From Coccinella septempunctata (taxonomy: Eukaryota; Arthropoda; Insecta; Coleoptera; Coccinellidae): a stretch of 64,000 nucleotides of DNA. Numbering within the stretch: the first letter of the stretch is position 1; each line of letters opens with the position of its first letter. The notes under the pieces are model-generated. The model had not been told where the DNA came from. It searched no databases and worked only from the letters and a program-made list of their open reading frames with translations. Location: NCBI RefSeq assembly GCF_907165205.1, contig NC_058191.1, positions 1,304,501 through 1,368,500 of the forward strand. The letters run 5' to 3'. A program made the translations under genes and the position numbers. Below are positions 46,160 to 57,271 of the stretch, piece by piece.

Positions 46160-47371
46160 CTACATTCACATTTATTTTAGCAGTCGGTTGGCCATGAAAT
46201 AATTTTATCAAGTTTTTGTAACTAGAACAGAGTAAGGTTGGTACTCATGAAATGTCGTTAATGTCATAAGGCCGTTGCCACAACTAGTATCAATTTCTAT
46301 TACGAAAATGCCGAAAGTGATTCAAAAAAGAGTCAGGGTTTCAGGAAGTGCTATTTAGAATTCAGGTCCGCTCATTCAAATAGTTATACCCTGATATTCT
46401 AAAATCCACAATACGTCAAACGGTAGCGAACATATTCAATGTAAAAGAATTTATATAATGTTTCATCTGAATCTAAACGACTTATATTTCAGCTGAATAT
46501 TTCCACAATTAGAAAGATTGTGAATGAAGAGTATGGTAAAAAATTTCCTTTTATTGGGAGACCCAAAAAAGCGGTGGCATTTGAGAAGTTCATGTTTGAG
46601 TGAATTAACGCGAAAAGTTTACTACATGATTTTCGATTAATGTCATCGTAGAATAAGTTCCCGAAAATTGATTTTTCTATTTTTCATTTGACTTGTCCAA
46701 TACATTGTAAATGTCTTAAGGTACCAATAAATACCTAATTAATATTATTCTATCAATATATTAGGATGAACAGCCACAAATACGTGCCAGTTCTCCTGTT
46801 AATTGTTTATTCATGTGAAATTTTTATACAAAGGTGAAGTTCATTTTGACTTGAAACTTTCTTTTATTCCTTTTACTATTGATGCAAGATGATATTTTTG
46901 AAGAATTTAACATTCTTGTAATTATCTGTTAATTCTTTCGGGAGATACCCACTCCCAACCATTGCATCATATGCATTTCATTTACGGGTTTATATTTTTC
47001 AAATCTACAACTGATGTAATGTATTCAAACTTTAGCCAAAGAAGATAACGAACATTAACTGTCCTCAAGCTATTGCATATTATGATATTATACTGATCTC
47101 TTGTATTTTCCATGCAAATAACTCGATTTGGTATGCCTTCCATCAGTTTGTATAAACTTCAATTATGTTCGTCACATATTTCCCGAAGAGATTCGACTTT
47201 GTTATAAAATACGTAATAACAGAAACTTTTACGTAGAACGGGCAACATAGCATTGATTTAAAACCCAAAAACGTTTTGACAAGCTTCATAACCCTACATT
47301 TTCGTACTATACAGAGTGAAATGTGTTAAAGTTCCATGGCCAACCGAGTGCTAAAATAAAAGTGAATAGAG
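46160..47371 (+). mobile_element. Tc1/mariner-like element 'F', copy 2 (1.2 kb)
   Basis: TA-flanked; left CTACATTCACATTTATTTTA, right the inverted CCAACCGAGTGCTAAAATAA... to 47371. It contains the broken transposase N-terminus (46304-46603: MPKVIQKRVRVSGSAI then a stop; later frames give the same residues as copy 1). GTATTTTCCATGCAAATAAC and CATCAGTTTGTATAAACTTC match copy 1 inverted at 25030-25095. The catalytic region is deleted. Confidence 0.75.
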
Positions 47372-47443
47372 TATAGAAAGAAGTAAAATTGGCATACATA
47401 AAATGTCGTGGTTGTCAAAACGATAGTTTGACATTGTGGAAAA

Positions 47444-47605
47444 AACGTAATAACAGAAACTTTTACGTAGAACGAGCAACATAGCGTTTATTTAACACCC
47501 AAAAATGTTTTGACAAGCTTCATAACCCCACATTTTCGTACTACACAGAGTGAAATGCGTCAAATTTCCATATCCAACCGAGTGTTAAAATAAAAGTGAA
47601 TGGAG
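47444..47605 (+). mobile_element. Extra 3' end of element 'F', direct repeat of copy 2's end
   Basis: ACGTAATAACAGAAACTTTT to GAATGGAG at 47605 repeats 47210-47371 in the same orientation at about 93 percent by eye. Between them lies 70 bp of non-F sequence. It could be a second truncated insertion or a tandem duplication. Confidence 0.7.
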
Positions 47606-47790
47606 TATAGGTATGAAATATGTCAGACGAAAAAAATTCAGAATTTTCAGGTAAATAACATCAAATAGAAAAACTGGGCATCCAATTGTAATTGGATTCG
47701 AAAGAAATATGTACAAGCTTTCTGAAACCTTCTGTATGAATTAAACTAGGTTTTCTTTTTCGTAATGAACTACCAAACTTTTTCTTCTAG
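47606..47790. other. No recognisable feature
   Basis: A+T-rich; ends in a pyrimidine-rich run and AG (TTTTTCTTCTAG at about 47779-47790) that resembles a 3' splice site for the frame described next. Confidence 0.3.
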
Positions 47791-48191
47791 ACATAAAAAG
47801 AGGAAGGCATCAACCCAAATGAAGTCACGTTTTGATAATGTATTCGACTATTTCACTATTCCAGAAGAGTAGTTGAAATTGGAAATCATGAAAGAGGTTG
47901 AAAAAATCACATCAGCCATCAAGAAGGATCTTCAGTATGCGACCTTGCATTTCGAGCGCCAGTCGAACAGTCAATTAGCCCTCACGCGCTAAAGAAAAAC
48001 TGACCAACTGATCGTCAGTTCAGTTGTCTCCGATCCGACATTGACAAAAAAGCGGAAAATGCGGCACGACCCAAAATATTCAAAACTAGGGCAGCTGATA
48101 GGCTGGATGATAAAGGATCGTCGCGGTTTTATCAATAGACCTGTTCCAATTATAACTCAAAACAGGAACGGAGGAGGAAGATTTATGTTTT
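47791..48191 (+). pseudogene. Long quasi-ORF, unrecognised, with two internal stops
   Basis: After an acceptor-like AG at 47790, one frame reads for about 134 codons with only two stops: HKKRKASTQMKSRFDNVFDY, ...LKLEIMKEVEKITSAIKKDL..., then after the second stop KKRKMRHDPK, LGQLIGWMIKDRRGFINRPV and ending GGGRFMF with TAA at 48190. In such A+T-rich DNA many more stops would be expected. The charged helical middle and KKRK clusters suggest a former DNA- or RNA-binding protein. I do not recognise the family. It may be a dead host exon or part of a mobile element. Confidence 0.35.
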
Positions 48192-48511
48192 AATCCCACG
48201 AGTTGTCTATTTTATATACGATGGCGATTCCGAGAAGAATTTTAATTTTTGGTTGCATTTCGGCGGTTGCGTTAGAATAGATTCCGGCTTTTTTACGAGA
48301 GGAACTCCGATTAATTAGTCAAATATAATGGCCTGATGCGAAATTTTATGAACTGCTGCCGGGGAAGAGAATTATGTTCGTTATTTTTTCAGTGACGAGT
48401 CAATGTGCCTCCTAGATTAATGAGACGAATACCAGAAATCTATTCCGGCAAAAAATATCTGTTTATGCTTCAGATCCTCCGACAGGAAAAGTAAATTATA
48501 TAGAATTCATA
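48192..48511. other. No recognisable feature
   Basis: CpG-bearing sequence with no ORF and no repeat ends; probably unique host DNA. Confidence 0.3.
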
Positions 48512-48655
48512 CAGGATGTATTTGGTGGTGAGTCTTTTTTCCATAGAAGATAGAACTGGTCAAAATGAAGCGTTTCACCAAAAATCAACTATACAAAACT
48601 TTCAAAATGACAAAGTTGAAAAAAAAAAAAAAAATTGAAAATGATTACTGAAATA

Positions 48656-49921
48656 CACTGCGCAAAAAAATTAACGCACCTTCTGAAAATCTCAATTTTA
48701 ATGAAAGTTAACTCTACATTGACTTTTTAACTTATTTTTTATGTTCTCTCGGGAAGGTTTTGAATGAAACAAGACACATTAAATGGAAGAAAAATTCAGG
48801 ATTTCACCGAATCTTATGTGAAAGAAGAGAAATGAACAATTTTCAAAATACTGAAATGCTGATAAGTGATTTAATACTTGGTATTTCCACCCCTTGCGTT
48901 AATTACAGCTCGGCAACGACGGTTCATACTCAAAATGAGTGATCTTAAAATTTTCTGATCTAATCCTTCCCAGATTTCTCCGAGTTGGATTCCTAAGTCA
49001 TTAAGAGTAGCTGGATGATTTTTTCTGAACTTCTCAGCCTTCTATTGAGGTTGTCCCAAACCTGCTCAATCGGATTGAGATCTGGACTTCTTGCTGGCTA
49101 TTCCATTCGAGAGACTTCAACATCTTCAAGGTACTCCTGAACGATTCGCGCACGATGGGGTCTGGCATTATCGTCCATAAAAATGAAATTTTCACCAATG
49201 TATGGGGCAAATGGCACTACATGCTCTTCAAAAATGTTCCTTATATACTTATCAGCATTAATAGCTCCATTATCAACGACCACTAGGTATGTGCGAGCAG
49301 TCAAAGATATTCCACCCCATACCATAATCGATCCTCCCCCGAAACCAGTAGTATTCAGGAAATTGCACTGAGCATATCTTTCATGTGGACGTCTCTATAC
49401 AAGGGAACGTCGATCACAATGGTAGAGGCAGAATCTAGACTCATCTGTGAAGAGAACTCTTTCCCAATCGGCCTCTTCCCAATGGATAGGCTCTCTCGCA
49501 AAATCCAAACGCACCCTTCGATGGGCTGGGGTAAGAGCTGGGCCGCGACACGAGGCCTTAAATCATATTCTCTGAGGCGATTTCTTATTGTCTGAGTGCT
49601 AATTGGCACCTCATGAGTTTGCTCAAGCTGAATTTGAAGGAGGCGAGCGGTTGCAAACCGTTGTCTCAACGAAGAAACTCTCAAGTAACGTTCTTGAATG
49701 GCAGTTGTTACCCGTGTAGAGAATCAAACGAAAGAAAAACTATTGATCACTAGAATTGATCGAGAACCTGCTGGGAAAAAACATCTGTATTGAAGAAAAC
49801 CGTTGAAAGTGGATAACATATGCATGCAAAATTCTGAAAAAAATAATTATCATTGAGAACACCTTGAGTTGTAGAATAAATTTGACATTTCCATAATGTG
49901 CGTTAATTTTTTTGCGCAGTG
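48656..49921 (-). mobile_element. Tc1-like transposon, complete ends, inactive
   Basis: 1266 bp, flanked by TA (48654-48655, 49922-49923). The terminal inverted repeats are perfect over 24 bp, opening CACTGCGCAAAAAAATTAAC. It encodes a broken Tc1-type transposase on the minus strand. Perfect ends with a lightly damaged gene point to a rather recent insertion, here into a family-A MITE. Confidence 0.92.
49050..49760 (-). pseudogene. Tc1-like transposase pseudogene (DD34E)
   Basis: Minus strand. N-terminal helix-turn-helix region (ISTQTIRNRLREYDLRPRVA). The first catalytic Asp lies in a shifted frame, VLFTDESRF near 49450, while the uninterrupted 49355-49684 frame misses it. Then MVWGGISLTARTYLV, the second Asp in FMDDNARPHRARIVQEYL, and Glu in SPDLNPIEQVW. 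There are 34 residues between the last two, as in Tc1. A TAG replaces the Trp of E-W-P-A-R-S-P-D near 49100, and at least one frameshift separates the two long frames. All three catalytic residues are still encoded, but no continuous protein is. Confidence 0.88.
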
Positions 49922-50140
49922 TAGATCCTAATACGACACTATAGACCGTTGGTTAACTGAATATTAGCAAAGCAGTTGGAAAAATCTTATCTCCTGATTC
50001 GACCATGTGGTTTCGTTTAGGATATTGGCACGTTCGATATTTACGTGGTAATGAAAATGGAAATTTAGGATTGCCGATTTGTTCTCATTATTTTTTAGTA
50101 ACTTACACGATTTTATGAAATGGCTCATTTCGATACCAAC

Positions 50141-51233
50141 TATGGAGAGTAGAAAGAAGGAGAACGATCACCGTACTAAAAATGTGTCCCCGAAAACGGG
50201 GAACGTAGGACAGGAGTCGCTGCGATCGCTATGTTTATAGATAAGGGCTGGGAATTCAAGCGTCAATTTGAAATGAACAGCCTTCATTTTATTTTAGGTT
50301 ATGTGTGGTTTTTCTGATGATTTTTCAAATACCTTTCTTCAAATCTATATTAAATATGAGTTCTCTGAATTATATGCAATAAAAAACAAGTCATATCACA
50401 AAGGGGACTACGCTTTATCAGCTTTCATTCATAATAAATGACGAAATCTATGAAATTCGAACGAAATCACTGATCAAAAAAATTGTACCTACTTTTGTTT
50501 ATTATTGTTTATTGAAAACAGGTATGTTAGTTGTTTTACCGTAATCTTCAAAATTATATAAATTGGCATTGAGGAGAGTATATATCGAGACAACAAAAGG
50601 TAGCAATCTCAGATTTATCACTTAGATATTAGAGTAGATTCTGTTGCCAATACTCAGCTGAGAACCGTTATAAACCATATATTATGTAATGACAACAAAA
50701 TTCTTCAAGAATATTCACTTCTTAACCATCTAGTTTTATTGGTTAGATATTCTTATTCAAATGAGTCCTTTTCTGACGAGGGATGACAATTTCGATTTCG
50801 TTTATAATGAATCCATCATCTTTTTGATATCTTCATCGCAATAGTGCTCTTGACACACAAATTGATTCCGATTCGATTCTTGAGGTAAGGTTTTTTCCAA
50901 TTTTCTCTCAAAAATGCCCTCGGAAATTTTATCTCTTCCCCTTTTCTTTCCGATACCAAAACACTCTTACGCTAGCGCACGCTTCAACATTTTACCATGG
51001 TCATATGCTGTTCTCTTATCAAAAATCGAAAATAATAATATTCCTACCATCTGTCACCAGGGAAACAGTTCACTCAGCCAACTACAACTAGTTTAAATCA
51101 AAATTTCGCCATCAAGTGATGGCCAGCGCGCCTGTTGGCAAAAACATGAACTACCCTATTGGTACATATTTTAGGGGACAAAAAATCTATGGTCTCAAAG
51201 CAGCGATCATTTTCCTTCTCTCTACTCTCCATA
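50141..51233 (-). mobile_element. P-like element, non-autonomous, copy 1
   Basis: About 1.09 kb. Left end TATGGAGAGTAGAAAGAAGG, right end inverted (CCTTCTCTCTACTCTCCATA). The flank ATACCAAC lies directly before the left end; after the right end only CCAAC(T) follows, or ATACCAACT if two terminal bases are counted as flank, so the duplication is 8-9 bp with a small loss. The uninterrupted site is family-A copy 1 at about 18839-18850. It shares about four fifths of its sequence with 61126-62201 and contains the same THAP-like relic. Confidence 0.72.
50800..50965 (-). pseudogene. THAP-type zinc-finger relic in P-like copy 1
   Basis: On the minus strand the frame reads ...SERKGEEIKFPRAFLRENWK K and, after a one-base shift, LPQESNRNQFVCQEHYCDED I. 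THAP domains have an F-P near the start of the second third, an invariant W, and end C-x2-H-F followed by D; here FP, W and VCQEHY...D are in the right order and spacing. The first C-x2-4-C pair is not clear. P-element transposases carry a THAP domain at the N-terminus, and this one lies close to the right terminus reading inward, as expected for exon 1. Confidence 0.55.
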
Positions 51234-51758
51234 CCAACTGATAGAAGAGACTTAGGACACAAGTGTAAAAAATAGAATAATACAAAATTTCACCAATAAA
51301 ATTCGTCCAAATTATTCACGAATTTTTATCCAATGAGCATCACAATCTTCTTGACTGAACATTCCAACAATCCTCATGAATATGGGATGAAATGGGGAAA
51401 CATCATAGCACTTTTTCAACATAACTAACATAAGCAGTTTCAAGAAACTGCCCCGATTTTCTATATTTTTTTTTCACCCTAAATTGCACGATACAACAAT
51501 TAAGATTCTCTCAAAAGTGACCTGATGCATCTAATCCGATGAACTTGGTACTGAACCATTCATTGTCCAGCCATATGTTTATGTTTTGTTTCGTTTTTGC
51601 GATGCCGGAGTCACCTTCCACAGTCCCATACTTGAAATTCAATGAAGGATTGTATCTCAGCCATCTTGGATATTTTATATAGACAATTTTTGGTTAAACG
51701 ACTAATTTTGATGAGTTCTACCTTCTGTCAAAAAAGCCTCACCTTTGAAAACACCCTG

Positions 51759-52535
51759 TATATGTGAATATCATACCCGGTAAGAGCAACAATGAATCAA
51801 AAAGCGTCCGAGATTCATAAATACAGAGTTTATTTAGTGATCAAGTCTCCAATTTTCCTCAAAAATTTTTCTAAAGCACCTAGTCCTATAATCGATGTCT
51901 ACTACTTCCATTAAATTCAGCATCTCCGAAAAACAGCATGTACATCATAGCGTGGGTGGATATTCAAATAGAAGAACATGTGCCCAAACCCTTTGTGGGG
52001 AATTAAAGCAAATAAATAAATACAAATACGGCCAGATGCTGAATGCGGAATTTGGAGGGTGATTCCTCCTTACCAACAACTCTTTACAAGAGTTTGCAAC
52101 AGGTCCCTCTGGCTTTATTCCACCCACACCTTCGGGTAAATAGGGACACCACAGATAATCTAATAAGAATGACGTTCTAAATTTATTACACAAATAACGC
52201 TATCTGACAATGGCGCTCTGTGTGCTTCAAAAATAATGTTTGCTCGAAACAATTTTTTGGGGAAATCGTAATCTCCCATCGATTTCATCGAGAATTTGTG
52301 TAAGTTCATAGGTATCCGGAAATTATGAATGGACACATTTGTCCGATGTTTGAAATAGATTAGATGAGAGTCATGTTTATTTTACTTTATATGTATCTAT
52401 TCGATTCGAGGAATTGATATTGACAACAACGTTGAATGAAAGAAGAGGTGCTAGGCCATAATACTCCGAACATCCCAACAAAGTCTTAATAATTTACCAA
52501 AGTGCATAATATTTGACAACTAGGTACATCATATA
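51759..52535. other. No firm gene; possible LINE remnant 51985-52200
   Basis: The minus-strand frame 51945-52193 (VGGIKPEGPVANSCKELLVR) ends beside AAATAAATAAATAC at 52008-52021, which on the minus strand is a TTTATTTATTT run. It could be a retroposon end. No motif recognised. Confidence 0.25.
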
Positions 52536-53043
52536 CAGGGTGTGGAAATATTTTAACAGTTGAATCTTGAGGTCAAAGAGAACACTTTTTTCCCTCACCA
52601 TTTTTTCCGAGTCAGCTCGGTTCAAAAGATACAGGCTGTTAAAAAACCACAAAAAAATGTTATTTTTAGTTCTCTCTCACAAACTGTTTTATCGAATGAA
52701 ATAAATTTCGGAATACAGTTTTTCATTTATTCAATTAATGTTTTCGAACACAAGATCACCCACGTCTTCCAGTTTTCTCATTATGATCATTACGTACCAT
52801 AAACATAACAAAAGTTCAAAGAACCCGACTCTTGAAACTAAGTTTGAAGCTATCTAATGAATATTTGAACGCTTTATGAAATAATAGTACTATTTAAATT
52901 TTTTCGTATAATGCGCCGTTTTCGAGTAATTTGATGTTCCAAACTTTAAAAGTATCTGTGAAATTTGAAAAATGGGGTACTTTAGCTGAATATAACACTC
53001 TGTTTAAAAGATCCACAGATGTCATAGATTTAGCTTGTTATTA
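52536..53043 (-). mobile_element. MITE family B, truncated copy 5
   Basis: TA then CAGGGTGTGGAAATATTTTA, then TTGAGGTCAAAGAGAACACT and the B interior in copy-4 orientation. Similarity ends at about 53043 (CATAGATTTAGCTTGTTATT). The right terminus is missing. Confidence 0.72.
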
Positions 53044-53674
53044 TTAATGTCTCTATTTTTAATATTATTTTTATGTTATAATATTGAAAATAGAGAAATT
53101 TATCGATCACAAATCGTATTTTTTCTAATACGGGAGACCACATGATTGGAACAACACTAAAATTTTAATGACGGAACCAGAGCATTACAAACGAAAGATC
53201 AAAGAGTCTACATGTATTCTATTACATCAAGATAATAATTTGGCAAAGTGTTCGGTAGGAATAGATCATATTTGGATCAATTTACTAAAGAAGGAGATGT
53301 CATCCGGTAATTTCAAAATTAAATGAGTCAACATTTCTCTGCAGTCTCTAATTCTATGTATTGACAATTAATGTCAAACAAAAGCCACAATTCAGAAGAT
53401 TTCCTAAAATAGATTTTTCGTCTGATGGAGTCTGATATAGACTCCGAAACGTTACCACATAAAATTATAATTTCAACGTTATTTATTTTCAGTTCATTGT
53501 CAGGCAACAATTTTTTCTAGTTAATTTGCTCCTGACAAATTAGTGCAAGAATTTACGCAGGAGCAAATCGTCGATTTCATTGATTTCATTGATTTTGTTT
53601 CAGAGATTGGGAGTGAAAACCCTAAAAAGTTCATTAAGAAATGCAGAATCCTCCCAGAGAAAATTTCAATCGAT
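53044..53674. other. No gene; weak hammerhead-like motif at 53419-53455
   Basis: CTGATG, a perfect GGAGTCT/AGACTCC hairpin, then GAAACGTTACC. The A that should follow CTGATG is absent or replaced, so it is at best a degenerate hammerhead-like fold. The 53328-53510 ORF is not recognised. AGCAAAT and ATTGATTTCATTGATTT are simple local repeats. Confidence 0.3.
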
Positions 53675-54377
53675 ATCTAGAATAATTTGTTGCACTGGCT
53701 GCAGAACTTCCCATTTTTGATTGATTTTGAAAATTGAATGAATTCATTATTGAATATCAACCTTTTTCTATTGCCTTTGTTGTTATGCCATCAGTCTTTC
53801 AATTTTGGGTCACAAATCATACTATAGTTAGCAACAAACTCTTTTCTTCTGTTGAGAAATGAGTGTCCTTTGTAGATTACCACCACTTGCTGGGCAATCA
53901 TTCATCGTATTCGTACTAACAAGGACATTTTCTTCACGTTCCTCTTCAACATTAATAAAACACATTCACACAAGACCTTACAAAAAAAGTGTTGTACTCA
54001 TATAAACTTAGGTACCCTTTATTTGACAATTCTTATCATTATAAATAATAATACTAATTCAACAACAAAAAGTTGTTCCTCTTTGATATTAAGATAATAA
54101 TTTACTTGAAACTGACTGACAGGACAATAAAGTTAGGTTAATGAAATGACAAGGATCATCGGCAACCGGCTAACTAATGAAATAGCTTTATTGGACTAGG
54201 ATGAAGTTGCACCAGAATAAAAAACAGAAATATCACTAGATATAAAAACTTAAGGGCCCCTTACTTAAGATTCTGTTAAGCCACAGTCGTGCAACTGGAA
54301 ATAAAATTAAGCGTCCATTAACTTTAAACGACACTTAGTTCAGTACTCGTTTTAAGGAGTATGGGTGCAAATGGGCC
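53675..54377. mobile_element. Harbinger-type MITE, relative of Harb-3
   Basis: AATAATTTGTTGCACTGGCT at about 53682 and 54000-54377 follow Harb-3 and end GGGTGCAAATGGGCC at 54377. Between them, about 53715-53995 is not in Harb-3: either an insertion here or an internal part lost there. Its minus strand reads VNVEEEREENVLVSTNTMND CPASG without recognised motif. The left terminus is not identified. Confidence 0.55.
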
Positions 54378-56043
54378 TTAGAGTTATTTTCAAGGTTTTC
54401 GATGAAATGTAGGTAGAAGAGAACCACTTTTTATGTATATTGTGGAGATTTCAAGAATGGTGCTCGATGCGAGAAACAATTCACAGACTCATCAAACTAG
54501 AATGCTATGTGTTTGGAATCTGCTTGTTCTTCCCGTTGTATCCTATAAATCTAAGTTATCTCCGACAACTATTCTAGATCTGGATTATTGAGTTGGAAGC
54601 AAACAAATCTCGACTAGAATTTTGCCTAACATTTCGCTTTATTGCCCAACCTTTTCACGATAGTCACAACGATAGTCCAACGAGGAAAACGGATGTACGC
54701 GCCAATTGTACACAACACCTCTTTATCACCGGGCTTCACACCTTTATCACAATTTCCGACTTTTGGCACCCGACATAAGTCGGTCTCTTTGCTGGCCGAC
54801 GAATAGGAACAATAAAACAGGCACACGCTGTACACTTTGAAAAAACAACTTGCCTCACAATCAAATCGACGTTAGAAGGACCAGTCTACAGAATTCGATG
54901 TTTTCACCATACAACTTCACGGTGAATTATGGCCTATCGTGAATGGTTGCACGTCAAGTAGCCTACTCTAATTATTTGTAACTATTGTCGCCTCAAAGAA
55001 CAAGGGGATGAAGTAAAAGAGGTGTTTTGTTGAACTTCCCTTAGTTATACGTGATTTATTATTTTCCTTCCCGGAGAATGGCGCTTTAGAATGGAGAAAT
55101 TTCCGTAAAATGGGTATTTTCAGTTTGAATGTGATGGTATAATAATGGTGGATATACGGCCCGACCATTATTCAGGTAACAACAATGAAAATCGGTTTCA
55201 AAATCGGGGTGCACTTTATGGAGGTCGTTGGTTCGGTAACCACTCGTTTCTTCCCTAATTATGGAATAATATGGTACTGAATTCTTGACTGAATTATTCC
55301 AAAATTAATTTCCGTTCAATTGGACTATGTTGTGACTTCAAAAGAACTCTAATCCATTAATTTTCTTCCCAGCTTCTACCTTTATTGAAGCAATACACGA
55401 CAATTGCTTCGTCTTCTTCGGGTGAGTTGAACAAATCAAATAAGCTGTTGAAATGTACTCCCCATATACAGATTGAGCAGAAGAGATGTATGGCAGATGG
55501 AATATCCCATATCAAGGATCTTTCGATGTTTGTGTTCTAGTAATCTTGCTTTAAATTGATCGTAGTGTATTGAGTTCTGTGGGATCGTTTTGTAAATACT
55601 GTTTTTCATCCGATATATTGTTTGATAGTGAATCAATTAATTTTGAATATTTTTGTTTTCTGAATGTTGGAATTGAAAAGCATTTTTAAACTATGAACTT
55701 CCCTCATCTTTAATATGGTTATAGTAAGTGAAAGTTGAATGTTTTATTCTCTGAAATTTTGAAATGTTTGATATTACTCACTATCTACTACTCTTTTTAC
55801 TTATTATTAGAATTATTGCTATCGGATCATGCCTGTAAAGTGCAGAGGGAGCTCAATATCTGATCACAAAATATCATTCCTACTGAATACAACTAAATAT
55901 TTTCTCAATTTGATCTATTGAAGCATGAAGGAGATCAGTGTTTATTCCCAATACCAACCTGGACTCAAATTCAACTTCAATTGTTATCACCTTCGATCTG
56001 TCACAGCCCGATCGAGATGTCAATAATTCTTTGAGTGATTATA
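54378..56043. other. No recognisable gene
   Basis: 54600-55450 is somewhat less A+T-rich and non-repetitive by eye; ORFs on both strands (54593-54835, 54968-55168, 55436-55636) have no known motif. Possible unique host sequence. Confidence 0.3.
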
Positions 56044-56558
56044 CAGGGCGAGTCTTTGACTCGTACAAATATTTCGACAGCAGATGAACAGTAGAGAAAA
56101 AAAAGTGTTTTTCTTTACCATGTTTTTCAAATCGGCTCTGTACCAAAAATTCAATGAACCCAACACTTGAAACTAAGTTGGACGCTATCTAATGAATATT
56201 TGAACGTTTTTGAAAATAAAAGTATTTTCCATGTTTTCTCGTACAATGCGCCGTTTTTGAGTAATTTGGTGTTTAATTATTAAAAAGTATCTGTGAAATT
56301 CGAAAAACTGGGTAGGTACCTACTTTGACCGAACGAAACTCTTTTTGGAAGATTCAAAGATGTGTAGTCTCACAGATTTAGCTAGTTATTTTGAAGGTAA
56401 TATTGTTGTTCCAGGGATGGCTCAGCTCATTATGAAATCTCAAAATTGCGATATATTTTCATCAGAGCCGAATGGGAAAAAATGATAAAGGAAAAAAGTG
56501 TTTTTTGATCTCAAGAATCTACTGTTAAAATATTTGTAAGAGACAAAGACTCACCCTG
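56044..56558 (-). mobile_element. MITE family B, internally deleted copy 6 (515 bp)
   Basis: TA-flanked. CAGGGCGAGTCTTTGACTCG on the left and AGACAAAGACTCACCCTG on the right. The interior matches copy 4, but about 170 bp between the left block (ending TCGGCTCTGTACC) and AAAAATTCAATGAACCCAAC is deleted. Confidence 0.8.
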
Positions 56559-56999
56559 TATATTATAAATTCTTCAAGATTTAAATACGTTCCAACTTGA
56601 AAATGGACGTTTTTATTTTTGTTATTTCTACAAAGTGTTTCTCCAGATGACGTCATTGGTTCTTTGAAAAAACGGAAAAAGTCACTCCACTATTTCTTAA
56701 GCTATTTTAATGAAATTTTGAATGATTTCATAATTTATTTGACTTATTCCACCGTCCAATAAATACTTTTTCCACTCATGATATTTTAATTCTTTTCAAA
56801 ATTTCTATTGCTCAATTGAAAATTTTCTCCACTAATGATGTCCATATCGAAGTTGGAACTAGAAAAAAATCCTATATTCACTACAAATATGACAGTAAAC
56901 ATTATGAACAAACTTAATCGAAACAAAAACGAATAAAGTCAAAAAGACAAACATCACAAAAAAAGAAATATTCACCATTTGAGAAATATTATGCAACAA
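56559..56999. other. No recognisable feature
   Basis: A+T-rich sequence without recognised motif. Confidence 0.35.
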
Positions 57000-57009
57000 A
57001 GATATTGAG

Positions 57010-57271
57010 GTCATTTCAAAACTTTATCAAAAAGTGATCCACCGCATTATCAATACATATTTTTTTCGATTTTTCAAATTCTGGAGAGTTCTTCTGATAA
57101 GCACTGCTGCAGTTATTCGCTCTCTGAGTGACTCTTCTAATAATCCTTATTTTCAATTGAAGTTTAGAAAATTCTGTCAGATAAACGTCCCGAAATGAAA
57201 TAGTCCAGGGGACTTGAATCCGGTGACTTAGCAGGCCAATTTCTAAATGATGTCTCACCGAATATCTCCAT
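57010..57271 (-). pseudogene. DDE transposase, C-terminal relic (minus strand)
   Basis: From 57271 on the minus strand: MEIFGETSFRNWPAKSPDSS then PLDYFISGRLSDRIF and a stop. The WPAKSPD-x2-PLDYF-x-(W)-G-x-L block is the third-catalytic-residue region of IS630/Tc1-related insect transposases; the W is replaced by S. Another frame continues with arginine-rich helices (RIIRRVTQRANNC), as in the family's C-terminal tail. Different from the relic at 42.9 kb. Confidence 0.55.

Larger units (their letters stand above)
48512..51758. mobile_element. MITE family A, copy 2, carrying two nested transposons
   Basis: Outer ends CAGGATGTATTTGGTGGTGA (left) and AAAAAAGCCTCACCTTTGAA then AACACCCTG (right), TA-flanked. 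A-derived blocks: 48512-48655, 49922-50140 and 51234-51758. Removing the Tc1-like element (48656-49921) and the P-like element (50141-51233) restores a continuous family-A sequence that aligns with copy 1 at 18506-19120, plus about 270 bp (51234-51505) missing there. Confidence 0.85.
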
